Source of the DNA: Alcaligenaceae bacterium
GTDB lineage: Bacteria; Pseudomonadota; Gammaproteobacteria; Burkholderiales; Burkholderiaceae_B
Direction: 5' to 3'
Length of the DNA stretch: 64,000 nucleotides
Assembly (NCBI GenBank): GCA_013416395.1
Contig: JACCEP010000009.1
Span: forward strand, 111,692-175,691
A model generated the notes under the pieces. It saw only the letters and a list, made by a program, of their open reading frames with translations, ran no database searches and had not been told where the DNA came from. Position numbers and translations under genes: made by a program. This document shows positions 9,281-19,186 of this stretch, in pieces. Position 1 is the first letter of the stretch. Each line of letters begins with the position of its first letter.

Positions 9281-9431
9281 TGAGGGTGGTTGACGCTTGT
9301 AACGTGGTTCTGTACGTGTAAAACAGCAAGATTAACACTTGAGCGCCAGCTGGCGGTGCATAGCGTGTCGGTCGAAGCCAAAAGAGGGCGGCTGGCTGCC
9401 TGTTGTGAGGTGAGTCTGGTGAGGAGCGTGG

Positions 9432-10151
9432 TCAGGGGACTTCTACCAGCCGCATGCGGTGCTGTATGGTGCTGGCGCGCGAGCGCAGGTAAGACGTATT
9501 GCGATGCGCATCATAGTAAACCGGGTTGGGCAGCATGGCAGCCAGCTTTGCAGCCTGCGCGGCGCTAAGGGTGCCAGCGCCTGTCTTGAAGTAATACCTT
9601 GCTGCAGCCTCGGCCCCAAATACGCTCGTGCCCCATTGCGCTACATTAAGATACAGTTCAAGAATACGTTCCTTGCTCATGACCAGTTCAATCATATAGG
9701 TCAGTATAAGCTCCTGGCCTTTGCGCCAGTAAGTGCGCGAGCCCGACAGAAACATATTTTTGGCCAATTGCTGGCTAATTGTTGACCCCCCTCGCCGCTT
9801 GCTTTTGCCCTTACTGGCCTGCTTGCGGTTGTACTCCCACGCCTTGCGTATGGCGTCCCATTCGATTCCGCCATGGTTCATAAAATTGGCATCTTCAGAG
9901 GCGACCACGGCGCGTTTCAGGTTATTGCTGATCTTGTCGTAGGGTACCCACTGCTGCGCGACCCTGGCATTTGGGTCTTGCTGGCGCAACTCTGCCTGCG
10001 CGGCGTTCATGAACGAGCTACTGGAGGGGTTGCGCAAACTTAGCCACAACACCATGACAAACAGGCCAAACTGGTACAGCAGCAAGGCAACAAAGGCCAG
10101 CAGCAACGCAATCACTGCGACCTTTAGTTTGTTGACCCTGCGCTGCGCCAT
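9432..10151 (-). CDS. mtgA: Monofunctional biosynthetic peptidoglycan transglycosylase
   Basis: GT51 glycosyltransferase of 239 residues that polymerises lipid II glycan strands at the inner membrane. One N-terminal membrane anchor (residues ~8-35) is followed by the GT51 motifs: EDANFMNHGG with the catalytic Glu, GGSTISQQLAKN, KEQ-like KERILELYLN and the YYFK segment. It has no transpeptidase domain. Its start lies 3 bases after the aroE stop, so it belongs to the TonB-like/aroE/mtgA run. Confidence 0.95.
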   Translation of the reverse strand: MAQRRVNKLKVAVIALLLAFVALLLYQFGLFVMVLWLSLRNPSSSSFMNAAQAELRQQDPNARVAQQWVPYDKISNNLKRAVVASEDANFMNHGGIEWDAIRKAWEYNRKQASKGKSKRRGGSTISQQLAKNMFLSGSRTYWRKGQELILTYMIELVMSKERILELYLNVAQWGTSVFGAEAAARYYFKTGAGTLSAAQAAKLAAMLPNPVYYDAHRNTSYLRSRASTIQHRMRLVEVP

Positions 10152-10154
10152 GGC

Positions 10155-11009
10155 CTAGCCTTGCGCCAACTGTCTGCGCAAAGCGTTCAAAACAACCTGC
10201 ACGTCAGGCATGACGCCATGCCAGATCATAAAGCTTGCTGCTGCCTGCCCTACCAGCATACCCAGGCCGTCGGCCGTTTGGGAGGCGCCTTCGCTGGCCG
10301 CCTGACGCATGAACGGGGTTGGCTGTGCGGCGTACATCATGTCGTAGGCCAGTGCGTCGGGCGCATAAATGCCTTGCGGTAGCGCCGGCGGGGTATCACC
10401 CAGGCTGCTTGAAGTGGCGTTGATGACGATATCCCACGGCCCTTGGGCTTCGTCCAGCGACCCTGCCTGCAAGATATTGCGGAACTGGCGGGCTTGGAAA
10501 AGCACATGGTCGCGCAGCTGATGAGCCCGCTCAGGGCTGCGGTTGATGACCCGCAATTGAGCGCAGCCCGCATCCAGCAGGGGAAAAATAACCCCTTTTG
10601 CCGCACCCCCGGCACCGATAAGCAACACATTGCGGTCGCGCGGTGGAAAGCCCAGAGTCTGCAAGTCGCCAAGCAGCCCCACCCCGTCGGTATTGCAGCC
10701 GTGGAGCTGGCCCTGTTGCATCCACAGCGTATTGACGGCACCCGCCAATTGGGCCCTTGGGCTGAGGTGATCTTTTGCGAGTGCACAGGCTTGCTCTTTG
10801 AAAGGCACGGTAACGTTCAGGCCACCGCCTCCTTGAGCAAAAAACTCATCAACTGCGTGGACAAACCCGTCGATGGGAGCCAGAAGTCGGTCATACACAA
10901 GGCCCTTGCCTGTCTGTTGTGCAAAGGCATGGTGAATGAACGGCGAGCGACTATGTTCGACAGGGTTGCCGATGACAGCATAGCGATGGGGAACGGGGGA
11001 GGGGGTCAC
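10155..11009 (-). CDS. aroE: Shikimate dehydrogenase (NADP+)
   Basis: Reduces 3-dehydroshikimate to shikimate in the chorismate pathway. I place the start at a GTG (11009) that overlaps the upstream stop as GTGA, giving 284 residues. The longer reading from 11048 would add 13 residues inside the preceding gene. Visible motifs: YAVIGNPVEHSRSP (shikimate site), NVTVPFKE with the catalytic Lys, NTDGVG, the GAGGAAKG nucleotide-binding loop, INRSPERA, INATSSS and the late DGLGMLVGQAA. All catalytic residues are intact. Confidence 0.94.
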   Translation of the reverse strand: MTPSPVPHRYAVIGNPVEHSRSPFIHHAFAQQTGKGLVYDRLLAPIDGFVHAVDEFFAQGGGGLNVTVPFKEQACALAKDHLSPRAQLAGAVNTLWMQQGQLHGCNTDGVGLLGDLQTLGFPPRDRNVLLIGAGGAAKGVIFPLLDAGCAQLRVINRSPERAHQLRDHVLFQARQFRNILQAGSLDEAQGPWDIVINATSSSLGDTPPALPQGIYAPDALAYDMMYAAQPTPFMRQAASEGASQTADGLGMLVGQAAASFMIWHGVMPDVQVVLNALRRQLAQG

Positions 11010-11899
11010 GGGACGGCGGTTTCCAGTTTCTGGTTGATGAAGTTCCATGTGCGGGTAATGACAAGCACATCTGTTTTGTCGGCAATGGGCTCAGGCAATG
11101 GTGCAAAGGGCGCCGCCAGCTGAACAATGCGTGCTGCGGCCAGGTTCAGGATGGCATGTTGCGAAGGGCGGTTGATCTCTATCCGCTCAAGCGAACCATC
11201 GCGCTTAATATATACCGTAAGTTGCAGGCTGCCGTATACCTTGCCCCGCGCTTCCGGCGGGTAGTGTTGCGTACCCAGCAGTTCAATTTTCTTGCGCCAG
11301 GCCTCCACATATTCTGCGTAGTCGGCCTGGGCTGCCGAGGGCCCCAGATACAGTCTGCGAGGTTGGGCGTTGTACTGCTCGACCCGTTCTCTAATGGCAC
11401 TGATACGCGCATTGAGTATCAGGCTTTCCTGGTTGCGGGAATCGGGCCCGGGCGTGTCAGAGCGTTCAAACAGATCAGGTTCTTTACGCTCGGCCAGTAC
11501 CTGTTGCTGTGATTGCAGCTGGGTGTAAAGACGTTGCTGTTCTTGCTCAAGTTCTTCCTGGCGCTTGCGCAACGCAGCCAGAACGACTTCGTCGGCAGAC
11601 TGCTCTACCGTTCGGGGCAGGGGTGAAGTGGCGTAGCCCGCAGTTGCCGTGCCCCCGCCATCGAGTTGTTTTTGGGCCAGAAGCTTGGGCTGCAAAGGCG
11701 CCGCCTCGGTGTATGTATTGACAAGCGTTACTTCAAGCCTGCTGGGTAACGATGGTGGCGCAGGGGGGCTGGCGAAGCGCAAGGCTAGCAGCGTCGCGTG
11801 TATCGCCAGCGAGATAATGACCGCAATCACCATGTAATCGCTGCGTTGTACCCGGAGGTGTGCCGGTTGGGCCTCCGGCAAGGCAGTAAATAGTGGCAT
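11006..11899 (-). CDS. TonB C-terminal-domain energy-transducer-like protein
   Basis: 297-residue protein with a short cytoplasmic N-terminus, one membrane segment (IAVIISLAIHATLLALRF, ~residues 25-42) and a proline-rich linker. A Glu/Gln-rich coiled-coil stretch at ~105-160 and a C-terminal TonB-like fold (YPPEARGKVYGSLQLTVYI) at ~205-290 follow. No exbB or exbD is adjacent, and no TonB-dependent receptor is in view. The C-terminal half resembles proteins called TonB in Bordetella-like genomes, but a cell-envelope role other than receptor energisation is possible. It is coupled to aroE by a 4-base overlap. Confidence 0.75.
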   Translation of the reverse strand: MPLFTALPEAQPAHLRVQRSDYMVIAVIISLAIHATLLALRFASPPAPPSLPSRLEVTLVNTYTEAAPLQPKLLAQKQLDGGGTATAGYATSPLPRTVEQSADEVVLAALRKRQEELEQEQQRLYTQLQSQQQVLAERKEPDLFERSDTPGPDSRNQESLILNARISAIRERVEQYNAQPRRLYLGPSAAQADYAEYVEAWRKKIELLGTQHYPPEARGKVYGSLQLTVYIKRDGSLERIEINRPSQHAILNLAAARIVQLAAPFAPLPEPIADKTDVLVITRTWNFINQKLETAVP

Positions 11900-11926
11900 G
11901 CGTAATTACAAGACCAGAAGGTGTGC

Positions 11927-13813
11927 TCAGGCTGCTGCGGCTTCGCGCAGCCTGCACTCAAGTTCAAGGGCCAGTTCATCGTAGCCCAGGATGTCCAGCG
12001 TTACGACTTGCCCGCGCTCAAGTGAAGGCAAAGCGGGTACCCGCGTAACGAAAGGTGCGCAGTCGAGTCGCACCAGATCGTCGCGGATCACAGTGCCCTG
12101 AACGGTGTGCATGTTTTGTTGCTGCAGCCAACGCATGCACCAGTAACGTTCCATGGATGATTGGAAATCACCCCAGGCGGAATACTGTGAATCAAAGCTG
12201 CCGATAATGGCGAACAGGTCTGCGTCTTTGGGCTTGAAGGGTGCCACCAGACGGGCAGAGATGCCATGCTCGGCCGCTGCCATAATTTGCCACTGGTTTA
12301 CCAGATCGACATAGCGGCGCAGCGGTGAGGTTGACCATGCGTAATATGGCACGCCGATGGCTTCATGCGGCAAAGCGTGGGTAGACATACGTACTTTGCC
12401 TGTCTGCTGCGAGCGGTAAATGCCCGGCACCCCATGTTTTGCCAACAAACCACCCCAGAGGTTGTTGGTCAGTATCATGTACTCGGCCACCAGACGGTCA
12501 AGCGGTGCGTTGCGGCGGCGCGGCACCAGCCGCACCGGCGTTTGCGGGTCATCATAGGGGCCGTCGAGTTCGAATGAGTACTCAACCCGGTTATTGTTTT
12601 CAGGCTTTCCCCGCACCACATCGCGCTGGGCGGAAAGGTGCTGGGCAAAGCGCCACAGCGGTCGCAGCCATTCGCTGTACGGAAGCTCGGCGTCAGGGTC
12701 GTTTAATGCCTCTTCGGTGATCAAGGCGTCGAGCGTATTGTGGCGAAGATTTTCTTGTATCTTTATGCGTTCGAGGCGTGTTTCTTCAGCAAGCAACTCG
12801 CCTGTGGCAAGGTTGGCCGTAACATAAAGCGACAGGCAGGGGCGCACCTGACCGGCGTCTAGCGAAAACGCCTTGATCAGTTCGCGGGGCAGCATGGGTA
12901 TTTTTAGCCCCGGTATGTATACGGTGGACATGCGCTCGCGCGCCATCCGGTCGAAATCATTGTCACGCGCTATGGCCAGGCCGGGGGCGGCAATATGAAT
13001 GCCTATGCGAACCACGTCATTGCCCATCGGCGTGACCGACATGGCGTCATCAACCTCTATGGTGCTGGTGTCATCAACCGAATACGCCGTAACCTCTGCC
13101 ATCGGCAAGTCGTCACCCAGGTTTGTTGCGGTAACCGGCGGGTGCTCCGTGCCTTTGGGAAAGTAGGTCGAAAAGAAGCGGTGTTGATGCAGAGCCAGGG
13201 CGTTGGGCCATGCACCGCATTCGAGCAGCAGCTTCTCGGGCGAGGTCTGGCGCTGTTGCACGGCCGCTTCGAAGGCTTTCCATTCAAGCGTGTTTTTGTC
13301 TGGCTTAATAAGAAATGTGCTGGCCACAGCGGCGAGGGCTTCTGGTAGCCTGCCAGCCACAAGCTCGTCGGTCCATTGCTGTTGCTGCTCGGCCTGCTTG
13401 CGCTTTTTTTCAATAGCGGCCAGAGCTGCCTTAAGGATTTCTGGTGGTGCCGGGCGATAGCGGCCTTTGCCGCGGCGATGAAAATACGCCGGGGCGCTGT
13501 TGAGCGCAAAAATAAGACCCGCTTTCTCGACAGCTGTCGGGGGGTGGCCAAAGTACTCTTCGGCAAAGATCTCGGCAGCAAACTCGTCTTGTGGTGCACA
13601 TTCCCACAAAAAATCGACGTCAAGGGTGTCAGCCAGGGCCTGGGCCTGCTGCAACATCTCGGCCGGCGCCGGCTGCTCGAAGCTGAACAGCACGACGGCC
13701 CTCTTGATTTTGCTGCGCTTGCCCGATGCCGACTCGACCTGCATGGTGGAGTCGCTCTCCGAGAATACCTTTTCAGCCTTGAAATTACCGCTGTCTTCGT
13801 AGAGAACGTACAT
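11927..13813 (-). CDS. RNase II/RNase R family exoribonuclease (VacB-like)
   Basis: 628-residue member of the RNB family of 3'-5' exoribonucleases. The RNB catalytic core lies at ~245-545, with the acidic cluster VDDTSTIEVDDAMS near residue 250. One of the four acidic positions that are Asp in E. coli RNase II is Glu here, which I recall as common in related betaproteobacterial proteins. The segments LGDDLP, YIPGLKIPMLP, RNAPLDRLVAEYMILTN and TSPLRRYVDLVNQ are characteristic. A short S1-like C-terminal region follows. It is shorter than RNase R (~800 residues). Involvement in mRNA or stable-RNA turnover is inferred from the family. Confidence 0.88.
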   Translation of the reverse strand: MYVLYEDSGNFKAEKVFSESDSTMQVESASGKRSKIKRAVVLFSFEQPAPAEMLQQAQALADTLDVDFLWECAPQDEFAAEIFAEEYFGHPPTAVEKAGLIFALNSAPAYFHRRGKGRYRPAPPEILKAALAAIEKKRKQAEQQQQWTDELVAGRLPEALAAVASTFLIKPDKNTLEWKAFEAAVQQRQTSPEKLLLECGAWPNALALHQHRFFSTYFPKGTEHPPVTATNLGDDLPMAEVTAYSVDDTSTIEVDDAMSVTPMGNDVVRIGIHIAAPGLAIARDNDFDRMARERMSTVYIPGLKIPMLPRELIKAFSLDAGQVRPCLSLYVTANLATGELLAEETRLERIKIQENLRHNTLDALITEEALNDPDAELPYSEWLRPLWRFAQHLSAQRDVVRGKPENNNRVEYSFELDGPYDDPQTPVRLVPRRRNAPLDRLVAEYMILTNNLWGGLLAKHGVPGIYRSQQTGKVRMSTHALPHEAIGVPYYAWSTSPLRRYVDLVNQWQIMAAAEHGISARLVAPFKPKDADLFAIIGSFDSQYSAWGDFQSSMERYWCMRWLQQQNMHTVQGTVIRDDLVRLDCAPFVTRVPALPSLERGQVVTLDILGYDELALELECRLREAAAA

Positions 13814-13842
13814 AATGATCCGTAGCGATACGGGGAGCCGTA

Positions 13843-14460
13843 TCAGATTTTTGGAATGGGGTCAGTTGGCGTGGAACCGAGTGCAAAGTTAAGCACCTCT
13901 GGCAACCAGTGTTCAAACCCGGTCAGGCCATGGTCGCCGCCTTCAAGAATGTGACCATGGCTGCCTGCGTACCAGTCAGCCATTTCACGCCAGTCGAGCA
14001 CTTCATCGCCCTTTGCGGCGAGCAGATAATAGCGGCTGGGGTCAGCAGGACGCCCGGTGGACATGTCCGCAAGCTCGTTGACATACTCTGGCAAAAAAAC
14101 AAATGGCGCGTCAGAATGATACATGCTGTGCTCGCCCACCTGGGTTGCCAGGTCGCGAGCGGCATGCACGGCCGGGTTTAGTACAACGGCGCGACACTTC
14201 CAGTGCTCTGCAAGGCAGTTGGCGTAATAACCCCCCAGTGATGAGCCAATAACGGCCAGCCCGTCAGACAGGTCGACGCCGGTTCTGGCCTGAGCCTGCT
14301 GCACCAGTTGCTTGCACAGCTTGATGGCCTCATACGGGCTGGCGGGCAGCTGAGGGCAGATCCACCGGTCTTGCAAGCCTCGCTCTTGCATGGCGTGCGC
14401 CATCAGTGTTGCTTTGTGCGACTGGGGCGAAGATCGGAAACCGTGCAAATAAAGAATCAT
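13843..14460 (-). CDS. YqiA/YcfP-family alpha/beta-hydrolase (putative esterase)
   Basis: Small hydrolase of 205 residues when started at the ATG at 14460 (N-terminus MILYLHGFRSS). The longer reading from 14496 adds an unconvincing 12-residue extension. The oxyanion motif LHGF, the nucleophile elbow GSSLGG (Ser near residue 78) and a late GDHGLTGFE block with His are present. The family includes E. coli YqiA, an esterase of unknown physiological substrate. It is followed by the RNase II-like gene after ~30 bases. Confidence 0.85.
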   Translation of the reverse strand: MILYLHGFRSSPQSHKATLMAHAMQERGLQDRWICPQLPASPYEAIKLCKQLVQQAQARTGVDLSDGLAVIGSSLGGYYANCLAEHWKCRAVVLNPAVHAARDLATQVGEHSMYHSDAPFVFLPEYVNELADMSTGRPADPSRYYLLAAKGDEVLDWREMADWYAGSHGHILEGGDHGLTGFEHWLPEVLNFALGSTPTDPIPKI

Positions 14461-14518
14461 GGCTGCCTTGTCGGAAAATAAGTGTTTATGACACACGCTT
14501 TACACACTGCTGGCGTTG

Positions 14519-15883
14519 TTACAGCACATCGAGCAGTTTTTGATGTATGCCGCCGAAGCTGCCATTACTCATAACCAGGATGGTGTCTCCAGCTTGTGCC
14601 GCGCTGCGAATGGCACATACCATTTTATCGATATCTGACCATGCCGTTGCGCGTTTCCCCAGTGGGGCCAGCACCTGCTCGGGGTGCCAGCCCAGCGCGT
14701 GCTTGCCTTCGGCGGCACCGTAGCAAAATACCAGGTCGGCTTTTTCGAGGGATGCGGGCAGGCGCGCCGCCATGGCGCCAAGCTTCATGGTGTTGGATCG
14801 AGGCTCGAGCACCGCGAGGATGCGACCGCTACCCACCTGCTTGCGCAGCCCTTCAAGTGTCGTGGTAATGGCGGTGGGATGATGCGCAAAATCATCGTAA
14901 ACCTTTATATCGCGCACCGTGCCGCGCAATTCCATACGGCGCTTGACGCCCGCAAAGCATGACAAGGCCTCAATACCCGCTTCGGGCTCTACGCCCGAGT
15001 GGGTTGCTGCTGCCAGCGCCGCCAGTGCGTTCATGCGATTATGCTCGCCGGTTAATGTCCAGCACACCATGCCCATTGATTTGTCGTCGAGACTGACCTC
15101 AAAATGCGAAGCGTGGTCGCTAGAGTGGGCCTGCCAGCGGCCATCGGGGCCTATGGTTTGAACAGGGGTCCAGCATCCGCGGGCGATCACGCGATCCAGC
15201 GCATCAGAGTCAGCTGGCCGGATGATCATGCCCTGGGAAGGAATTGTGCGAACCAGGTGGTGAAACTGGGTTTCGATGGCTGCCAGGTCGGCGAAAATAT
15301 CAGCATGATCATATTCGAGGTTGTTCAGTACGGCGGTGCGAGGCCGGTAATGCACGAACTTTGAACGTTTGTCGAAAAAGGCGGTGTCGTACTCGTCGGC
15401 TTCAATGACAAAGTGCTTGTTGGAGGCATCTGGTTCGTAGCGCGCCGATACTTTCAGGCCCGGGGCAACGCCACCGATCAGGAAATTAGGCTTCTTGCCT
15501 GCGTGCTCAACTATCCATGCCAGCATGGAGCTGGTGGTTGTTTTGCCGTGCGTACCCGCCACGGCAAGCACATGCTGGCCGCGCAAGACCTGCTCACCCA
15601 GCCACTGTGGCCCCGAGACGTAGGGCAGGCCAGCGTCCAGGATGGCCTCCATAAGCGGGTTGCCACGTGTCACGACGTTGCCGACAACGTACATATCGGC
15701 GCCCAACCCGGTCTGGCTGGCGTCAAAACCTTCGATCAGGCGTATGCCCTGTTCCTCGAGCTGGGTGCTCATTGGCGGGTACACACCCGCGTCGCAGCCC
15801 GTGACCGTGTGGCCGGCAGACCTTGCAATAAGAGCCAGGCCGCCCATGAATGTGCCGCAGATGCCAAGAATATGTAAGTGCAT
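14519..15883 (-). CDS. mpl: UDP-N-acetylmuramate:L-alanyl-gamma-D-glutamyl-meso-diaminopimelate ligase
   Basis: Murein-recycling ligase of 454 residues that joins recovered tripeptide to UDP-MurNAc. It has the Mur ligase layout: N-terminal Rossmann motif LHILGICGTFMGGLALIAR, the ATP loop GTHGKTTTSSML near residue 112, EADEYDTAFFDKRSKF near 163, the NNLEYDHADIF carbamoyl-Lys region, the H-x-NRMNALAA motif and the C-terminal domain starting near VYDDFAHHPTAI. The TFMGG variant after the first Gly-rich motif separates Mpl from MurC. It is oriented away from the thioredoxin-like gene. Confidence 0.96.
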   Translation of the reverse strand: MHLHILGICGTFMGGLALIARSAGHTVTGCDAGVYPPMSTQLEEQGIRLIEGFDASQTGLGADMYVVGNVVTRGNPLMEAILDAGLPYVSGPQWLGEQVLRGQHVLAVAGTHGKTTTSSMLAWIVEHAGKKPNFLIGGVAPGLKVSARYEPDASNKHFVIEADEYDTAFFDKRSKFVHYRPRTAVLNNLEYDHADIFADLAAIETQFHHLVRTIPSQGMIIRPADSDALDRVIARGCWTPVQTIGPDGRWQAHSSDHASHFEVSLDDKSMGMVCWTLTGEHNRMNALAALAAATHSGVEPEAGIEALSCFAGVKRRMELRGTVRDIKVYDDFAHHPTAITTTLEGLRKQVGSGRILAVLEPRSNTMKLGAMAARLPASLEKADLVFCYGAAEGKHALGWHPEQVLAPLGKRATAWSDIDKMVCAIRSAAQAGDTILVMSNGSFGGIHQKLLDVL

Positions 15884-16191
15884 GAGAATCCTCCGGAGGC
15901 TATTTTAGCCAGTCGCCGCCATGCCTGGTGGCAAGAGGGGGCGTTGTACCGTACTGAGGCAATGCATCATCCGGCGGACAGACCACTCGTAGCCCCGTGA
16001 ATAAGACGACACGCGTCATCGGGGCAGACGATACACCGCTCGGTGCACAAGCGATGCGGTGTGTTCCGACCATGCGACACGCTTGCCCCGCAAGCGGCTG
16101 GCGCCATGTGCGCATCGTGGTGGCGCAAGGGCCTTTCGGGGTGGCGGTGTTATGATGAATGGGCTATTTTTCTTGTGGATTTTTCCTTGAT
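15884..16191. other. Divergent intergenic region mpl / tlpA-like
   Basis: About 300 bases without a convincing gene. An open frame on the minus strand (15900-16115) has no recognisable domain or ribosome-binding site. The only regulatory-looking element is an extended -10, TGT-TATGAT at 16148-16156, upstream of the thioredoxin-like gene. I see no hairpin or repeat here. Confidence 0.5.
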
Positions 16192-16689
16192 ATGAAGCGG
16201 CGAGATTTTCTGCGTCAAGCCATGATGGCCTCTATCGGCGTCTCTGGTGTACTGGTACCCATGCTTACTGCGCATGCGGCGGCCGATCCGTTCTATGCTC
16301 AGGCGTTTTCAGATCTGCAGGGCCAAGAACACGACTTTACGCAGTTTTTGGGCAAACCCGTAGTACTTAATTTTTGGGCTACCTGGTGTCCGCCGTGCGT
16401 CAAAGAAATGCCAGATCTCGATGCGCTGCACAAGGCGCACGATGACGTGCAGTTTGTCGGGTTGGCGGTGGATACCGAGATCAATGTACGCAAGTTCGGC
16501 GAGAAAGTGCAAGTCAGCTACCCACTTCTGATTGCCGGTCATGGCGGCATCAAGCTGATGCGCCAGCTGGGTAATAAACAAGGTGGGTTGCCATTTACGG
16601 TGGTGTTTGATGCCGATGGCAATGTCATCAAGCGTATTCTTGGTCAGATCGATCCTGACGAGCTTGCCCAGTTTATAAAGGGCATCTGA
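16192..16689 (+). CDS. Tat-exported TlpA/ResA-like thioredoxin-fold protein
   Basis: Periplasmic thiol-disulfide oxidoreductase of 165 residues. Starting at the ATG at 16192 places a twin-arginine signal (KRRDFLRQA) at the extreme N-terminus, followed by a hydrophobic stretch and a likely cleavage after AHA. An upstream ATG at 16159 would bury it. The active site WCPPC (Cys66, Cys69) sits in the AlkC/TlpA-type context NFWATWCPPCVKEMP. The C-terminal GGLPFTVVFDADG gives the cis-Pro loop. Proteins of this class often reduce apocytochromes or handle periplasmic disulfides. No cytochrome c maturation gene is adjacent, so the target is unknown. Confidence 0.88.
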   Translation: MKRRDFLRQAMMASIGVSGVLVPMLTAHAAADPFYAQAFSDLQGQEHDFTQFLGKPVVLNFWATWCPPCVKEMPDLDALHKAHDDVQFVGLAVDTEINVRKFGEKVQVSYPLLIAGHGGIKLMRQLGNKQGGLPFTVVFDADGNVIKRILGQIDPDELAQFIKGI

Positions 16690-16860
16690 TGGATCTGGCT
16701 GGCCTTGGCGGCGTTGCTATCGAAAACACCGGTTTTGCGGAAAAACCATTATGCAGAAGTGACCTGTTTCATTTTATGTTGCGCTGCAATGTGTGTGTTT
16801 TTATAGACAAATACGACTATTTGGCGTAAAAAGACGGTCACTCTTGTTTGAATATTGGTA

Positions 16861-17295
16861 ATGGCGCAACGAATCCTGATTTTGCATGGCCCCAACCTTA
16901 ACCTGCTCGGCACCCGAGAGCCGGGTATCTATGGGCGGCAGACTTTGGCTGATATCAACCAGCGCCTGAAACAACTTGCCGCAGGGCAGGGGGCTCATTG
17001 CAGCGCATTTCAAAGCAATCACGAAGGTGAGCTTGTTGATCGCATCCAGGCCGCCGCGCAAGACGCCACCGATTTCATCATCATCAATGCTGCAGCGTAT
17101 ACACACACCAGTGTTGCGCTGCCCGATGCGCTTGCTGCTGTCGATATTCCTTTTATCGAAGTACATTTGTCTAACGTATACAAGCGGGAAGCCTTCCGCC
17201 ATCACTCCTTTCTCGCCGCGACGGCACAAGGTGTGGTTGCCGGGTTGGGTCCGTTCGGCTACGAAGCCGCCATGCAGTACGCGTTGGCCAGTTAG
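16861..17295 (+). CDS. aroQ: 3-dehydroquinate dehydratase, type II
   Basis: Dodecameric class II enzyme of the shikimate pathway, 144 residues from the ATG at 16861 (a TTG two codons earlier is possible). Motifs: [20 protein letters not shown] at the N-terminus with the active-site Tyr, the [10 protein letters not shown] block, [10 protein letters not shown], and [18 protein letters not shown]. It precedes accB-accC, an order I associate with many betaproteobacteria, and complements aroE located ~6 kb away. Confidence 0.96.
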   Translation: MAQRILILHGPNLNLLGTREPGIYGRQTLADINQRLKQLAAGQGAHCSAFQSNHEGELVDRIQAAAQDATDFIIINAAAYTHTSVALPDALAAVDIPFIEVHLSNVYKREAFRHHSFLAATAQGVVAGLGPFGYEAAMQYALAS

Positions 17296-17338
17296 GCGCG
17301 AAAGAGCCCGTTACTTAATATATTCAACAATTAACGTT

Positions 17339-17363
17339 AACTCTGCGCTCTGATCGCAGAGTT
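17339..17363 (+). terminator. Hairpin between aroQ and accB
   Basis: Perfect 9-bp stem AACTCTGCG/CGCAGAGTT with a 7-base loop, 44 bases after the aroQ stop and 17 bases before the accB start. There is no U-run, so it may be an attenuating or mRNA-processing structure in the accB leader rather than a strong terminator. Confidence 0.45.
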
Positions 17364-17380
17364 GTTCACCGGAAGCTGGT

Positions 17381-17815
17381 ATGGACCTAAGAAAACTTAA
17401 AACCCTGATAGACCTTGTGGCAGACTCGGGCATTGCCGAACTCGAAATTACCGAAGGCGACGGCAAGGTACGCATCGTCAAATTTTCGCAAAGCGTGCAG
17501 CCCGTAGCTATGGCCGAGTCGGCGCCTGCCGCCGCTGCACCGGTTGCAGCAGCGGCACCCGCCGAGCCCGCTGCTCCGGTGGGCCATTCGGTCAAGGCTC
17601 CTATGGTCGGTACGTTTTATCGTTCACCAAATCCAGGTGCGTCGCCGTTTGTTGAGGTGGGGCAGTCGGTGAAAGAAGGCGATGCCTTGTGTATCATCGA
17701 AGCCATGAAACTGCTTAACGAAATAGAGGCCGACAAGTCAGGTGTCATCAAGGAAATTCTGGTCGAAAACGGCGAACCCGTCGAGTACGGTCAACCCTTG
17801 TTTGTTATTGGCTGA
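17381..17815 (+). CDS. accB: Acetyl-CoA carboxylase biotin carboxyl carrier protein
   Basis: 144-residue BCCP that carries carboxybiotin between biotin carboxylase and the carboxyltransferase in fatty acid synthesis. The N-terminal [13 protein letters not shown] segment, the Ala/Pro-rich linker at ~47-67, and the C-terminal biotinyl domain with EAMKLLNE (biotinylated Lys110) are all present. It sits 3 bases before accC, the standard accBC operon. Confidence 0.98.
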   Translation: MDLRKLKTLIDLVADSGIAELEITEGDGKVRIVKFSQSVQPVAMAESAPAAAAPVAAAAPAEPAAPVGHSVKAPMVGTFYRSPNPGASPFVEVGQSVKEGDALCIIEAMKLLNEIEADKSGVIKEILVENGEPVEYGQPLFVIG

Positions 17816-17818
17816 TCC

Positions 17819-19165
17819 ATGTTTGAAAAAATCCTCATTGCTAACCGGGGCGAGATTGCTCTTCGCGTTCAGCGCGCATGTCGCGAACTGGGCATCAAGA
17901 CAGTAGTCGTGCACTCTGAGGCTGACCGTGACGCAAAATATGTGCGTCTGGCCGACGAGTCTGTGTGCATTGGGCCGGCCCAGCCCCGTGACAGCTACCT
18001 CAATATGCCTGCCATTATCTCGGCAGCCGAAGTCACTGACGCCGAAGCCATCCACCCTGGCTATGGTTTTCTTGCCGAAAACGCTGACTTCGCCGAGCGC
18101 GTCGAGAAAAGCGGCTTTGCCTTTATTGGCCCACGCCCTGAAACCATACGTCTTATGGGCGACAAGGTTTGTGCCAAGCGCGCCATGATCGAAGCCTCGG
18201 TGCCGGTGGTGCCAGGCTCTGAAGGCGCATTACCTGATGACCCCGAAGAAATCGTGCGCATAGCGCGAGACGTTGGCTACCCGGTCATCATCAAGGCATC
18301 GGGCGGTGGTGGCGGGCGCGGCATGCGTGTTGTCTACACTGAAGCTGCACTGCTTACTGCCGTAGCCATGACGCGTAATGAAGCAGGTTCGGCGTTCAAC
18401 AACCCGGAAGTCTATCTTGAGAAGTTTCTCGAAAACCCGCGCCACGTTGAAATTCAGGTTTTGGCCGATGGTGTGCGTAACGCAATCTGGCTGGGCGAGC
18501 GTGACTGCTCCATGCAGCGCCGTCACCAGAAAGTCATCGAAGAAGCGCCTGCGCCGGGCATCCCGCGTCGGCTGATCGAACGTATTGGCGAGCGTTGTGC
18601 CGAAGCGTGCCGCAAAATGAAGTATCGTGGTGCAGGTACGTTTGAGTTTTTGTATGAAAACGGCGAGTTCTATTTTATTGAAATGAACACCCGCATTCAG
18701 GTCGAGCACACGGTCACAGAAATGATTACCGGCATTGATCTGGTTCAGCAGCAAATTCTCATTGCCGCTGGCGAAAAGTTCACGTTGCGTCAGCGCGATG
18801 TGGTGCTTAAAGGCCATGCGATCGAGTGCCGTATCAATGCTGAAGACCCGTTCAAGTTTACGCCCAGTCCCGGTCGCATCACGGCCTGGCATACGCCGGG
18901 TGGCCCGGGGGTTCGCATAGAGTCGCACGTTTTCAGTGGCTATACGGTTCCGCCTTACTATGACTCCATGATTGCCAAGCTCATCACGTTTGGCGACACG
19001 CGTGCCCAGGCCATCGTCCGCATGGAAATCGCGCTGTCAGAAATGATCGTGGAGGGTGTAAAAACCAATATCCCGCTGCACCGTGAACTGCTGCAAGATG
19101 CTCGTTTCCGCGAAGGCGGAACCAGTATTCATTATCTCGAACAGAAACTGTCGCAGCGGCCCTGA
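17819..19165 (+). CDS. accC: Acetyl-CoA carboxylase, biotin carboxylase subunit
   Basis: ATP-grasp enzyme of 448 residues that carboxylates biotin on AccB. Intact motifs: [16 protein letters not shown] at the N-terminus, [15 protein letters not shown], the glycine-rich ATP loop [12 protein letters not shown] near residue 159, [32 protein letters not shown], and [16 protein letters not shown] with the catalytic Glu/Asn/Arg. Length and order match the family. Confidence 0.98.
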   Translation: MFEKILIANRGEIALRVQRACRELGIKTVVVHSEADRDAKYVRLADESVCIGPAQPRDSYLNMPAIISAAEVTDAEAIHPGYGFLAENADFAERVEKSGFAFIGPRPETIRLMGDKVCAKRAMIEASVPVVPGSEGALPDDPEEIVRIARDVGYPVIIKASGGGGGRGMRVVYTEAALLTAVAMTRNEAGSAFNNPEVYLEKFLENPRHVEIQVLADGVRNAIWLGERDCSMQRRHQKVIEEAPAPGIPRRLIERIGERCAEACRKMKYRGAGTFEFLYENGEFYFIEMNTRIQVEHTVTEMITGIDLVQQQILIAAGEKFTLRQRDVVLKGHAIECRINAEDPFKFTPSPGRITAWHTPGGPGVRIESHVFSGYTVPPYYDSMIAKLITFGDTRAQAIVRMEIALSEMIVEGVKTNIPLHRELLQDARFREGGTSIHYLEQKLSQRP

Positions 19166-19186
19166 TACGCCGCCGTCGCCAGCATA

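Noticed and set aside
11006..11899. Calling the TonB-like protein tonB of a siderophore system
   Set aside because: No exbB, exbD or receptor gene is nearby and the long coiled-coil linker is unlike classical TonB, so only the domain is named.
16081..16191. A longer N-terminus for the thioredoxin-like protein from the ATG at 16159
   Set aside because: It would place the twin-arginine signal 13 residues inside the protein; the ATG at 16192 puts it at the N-terminus.
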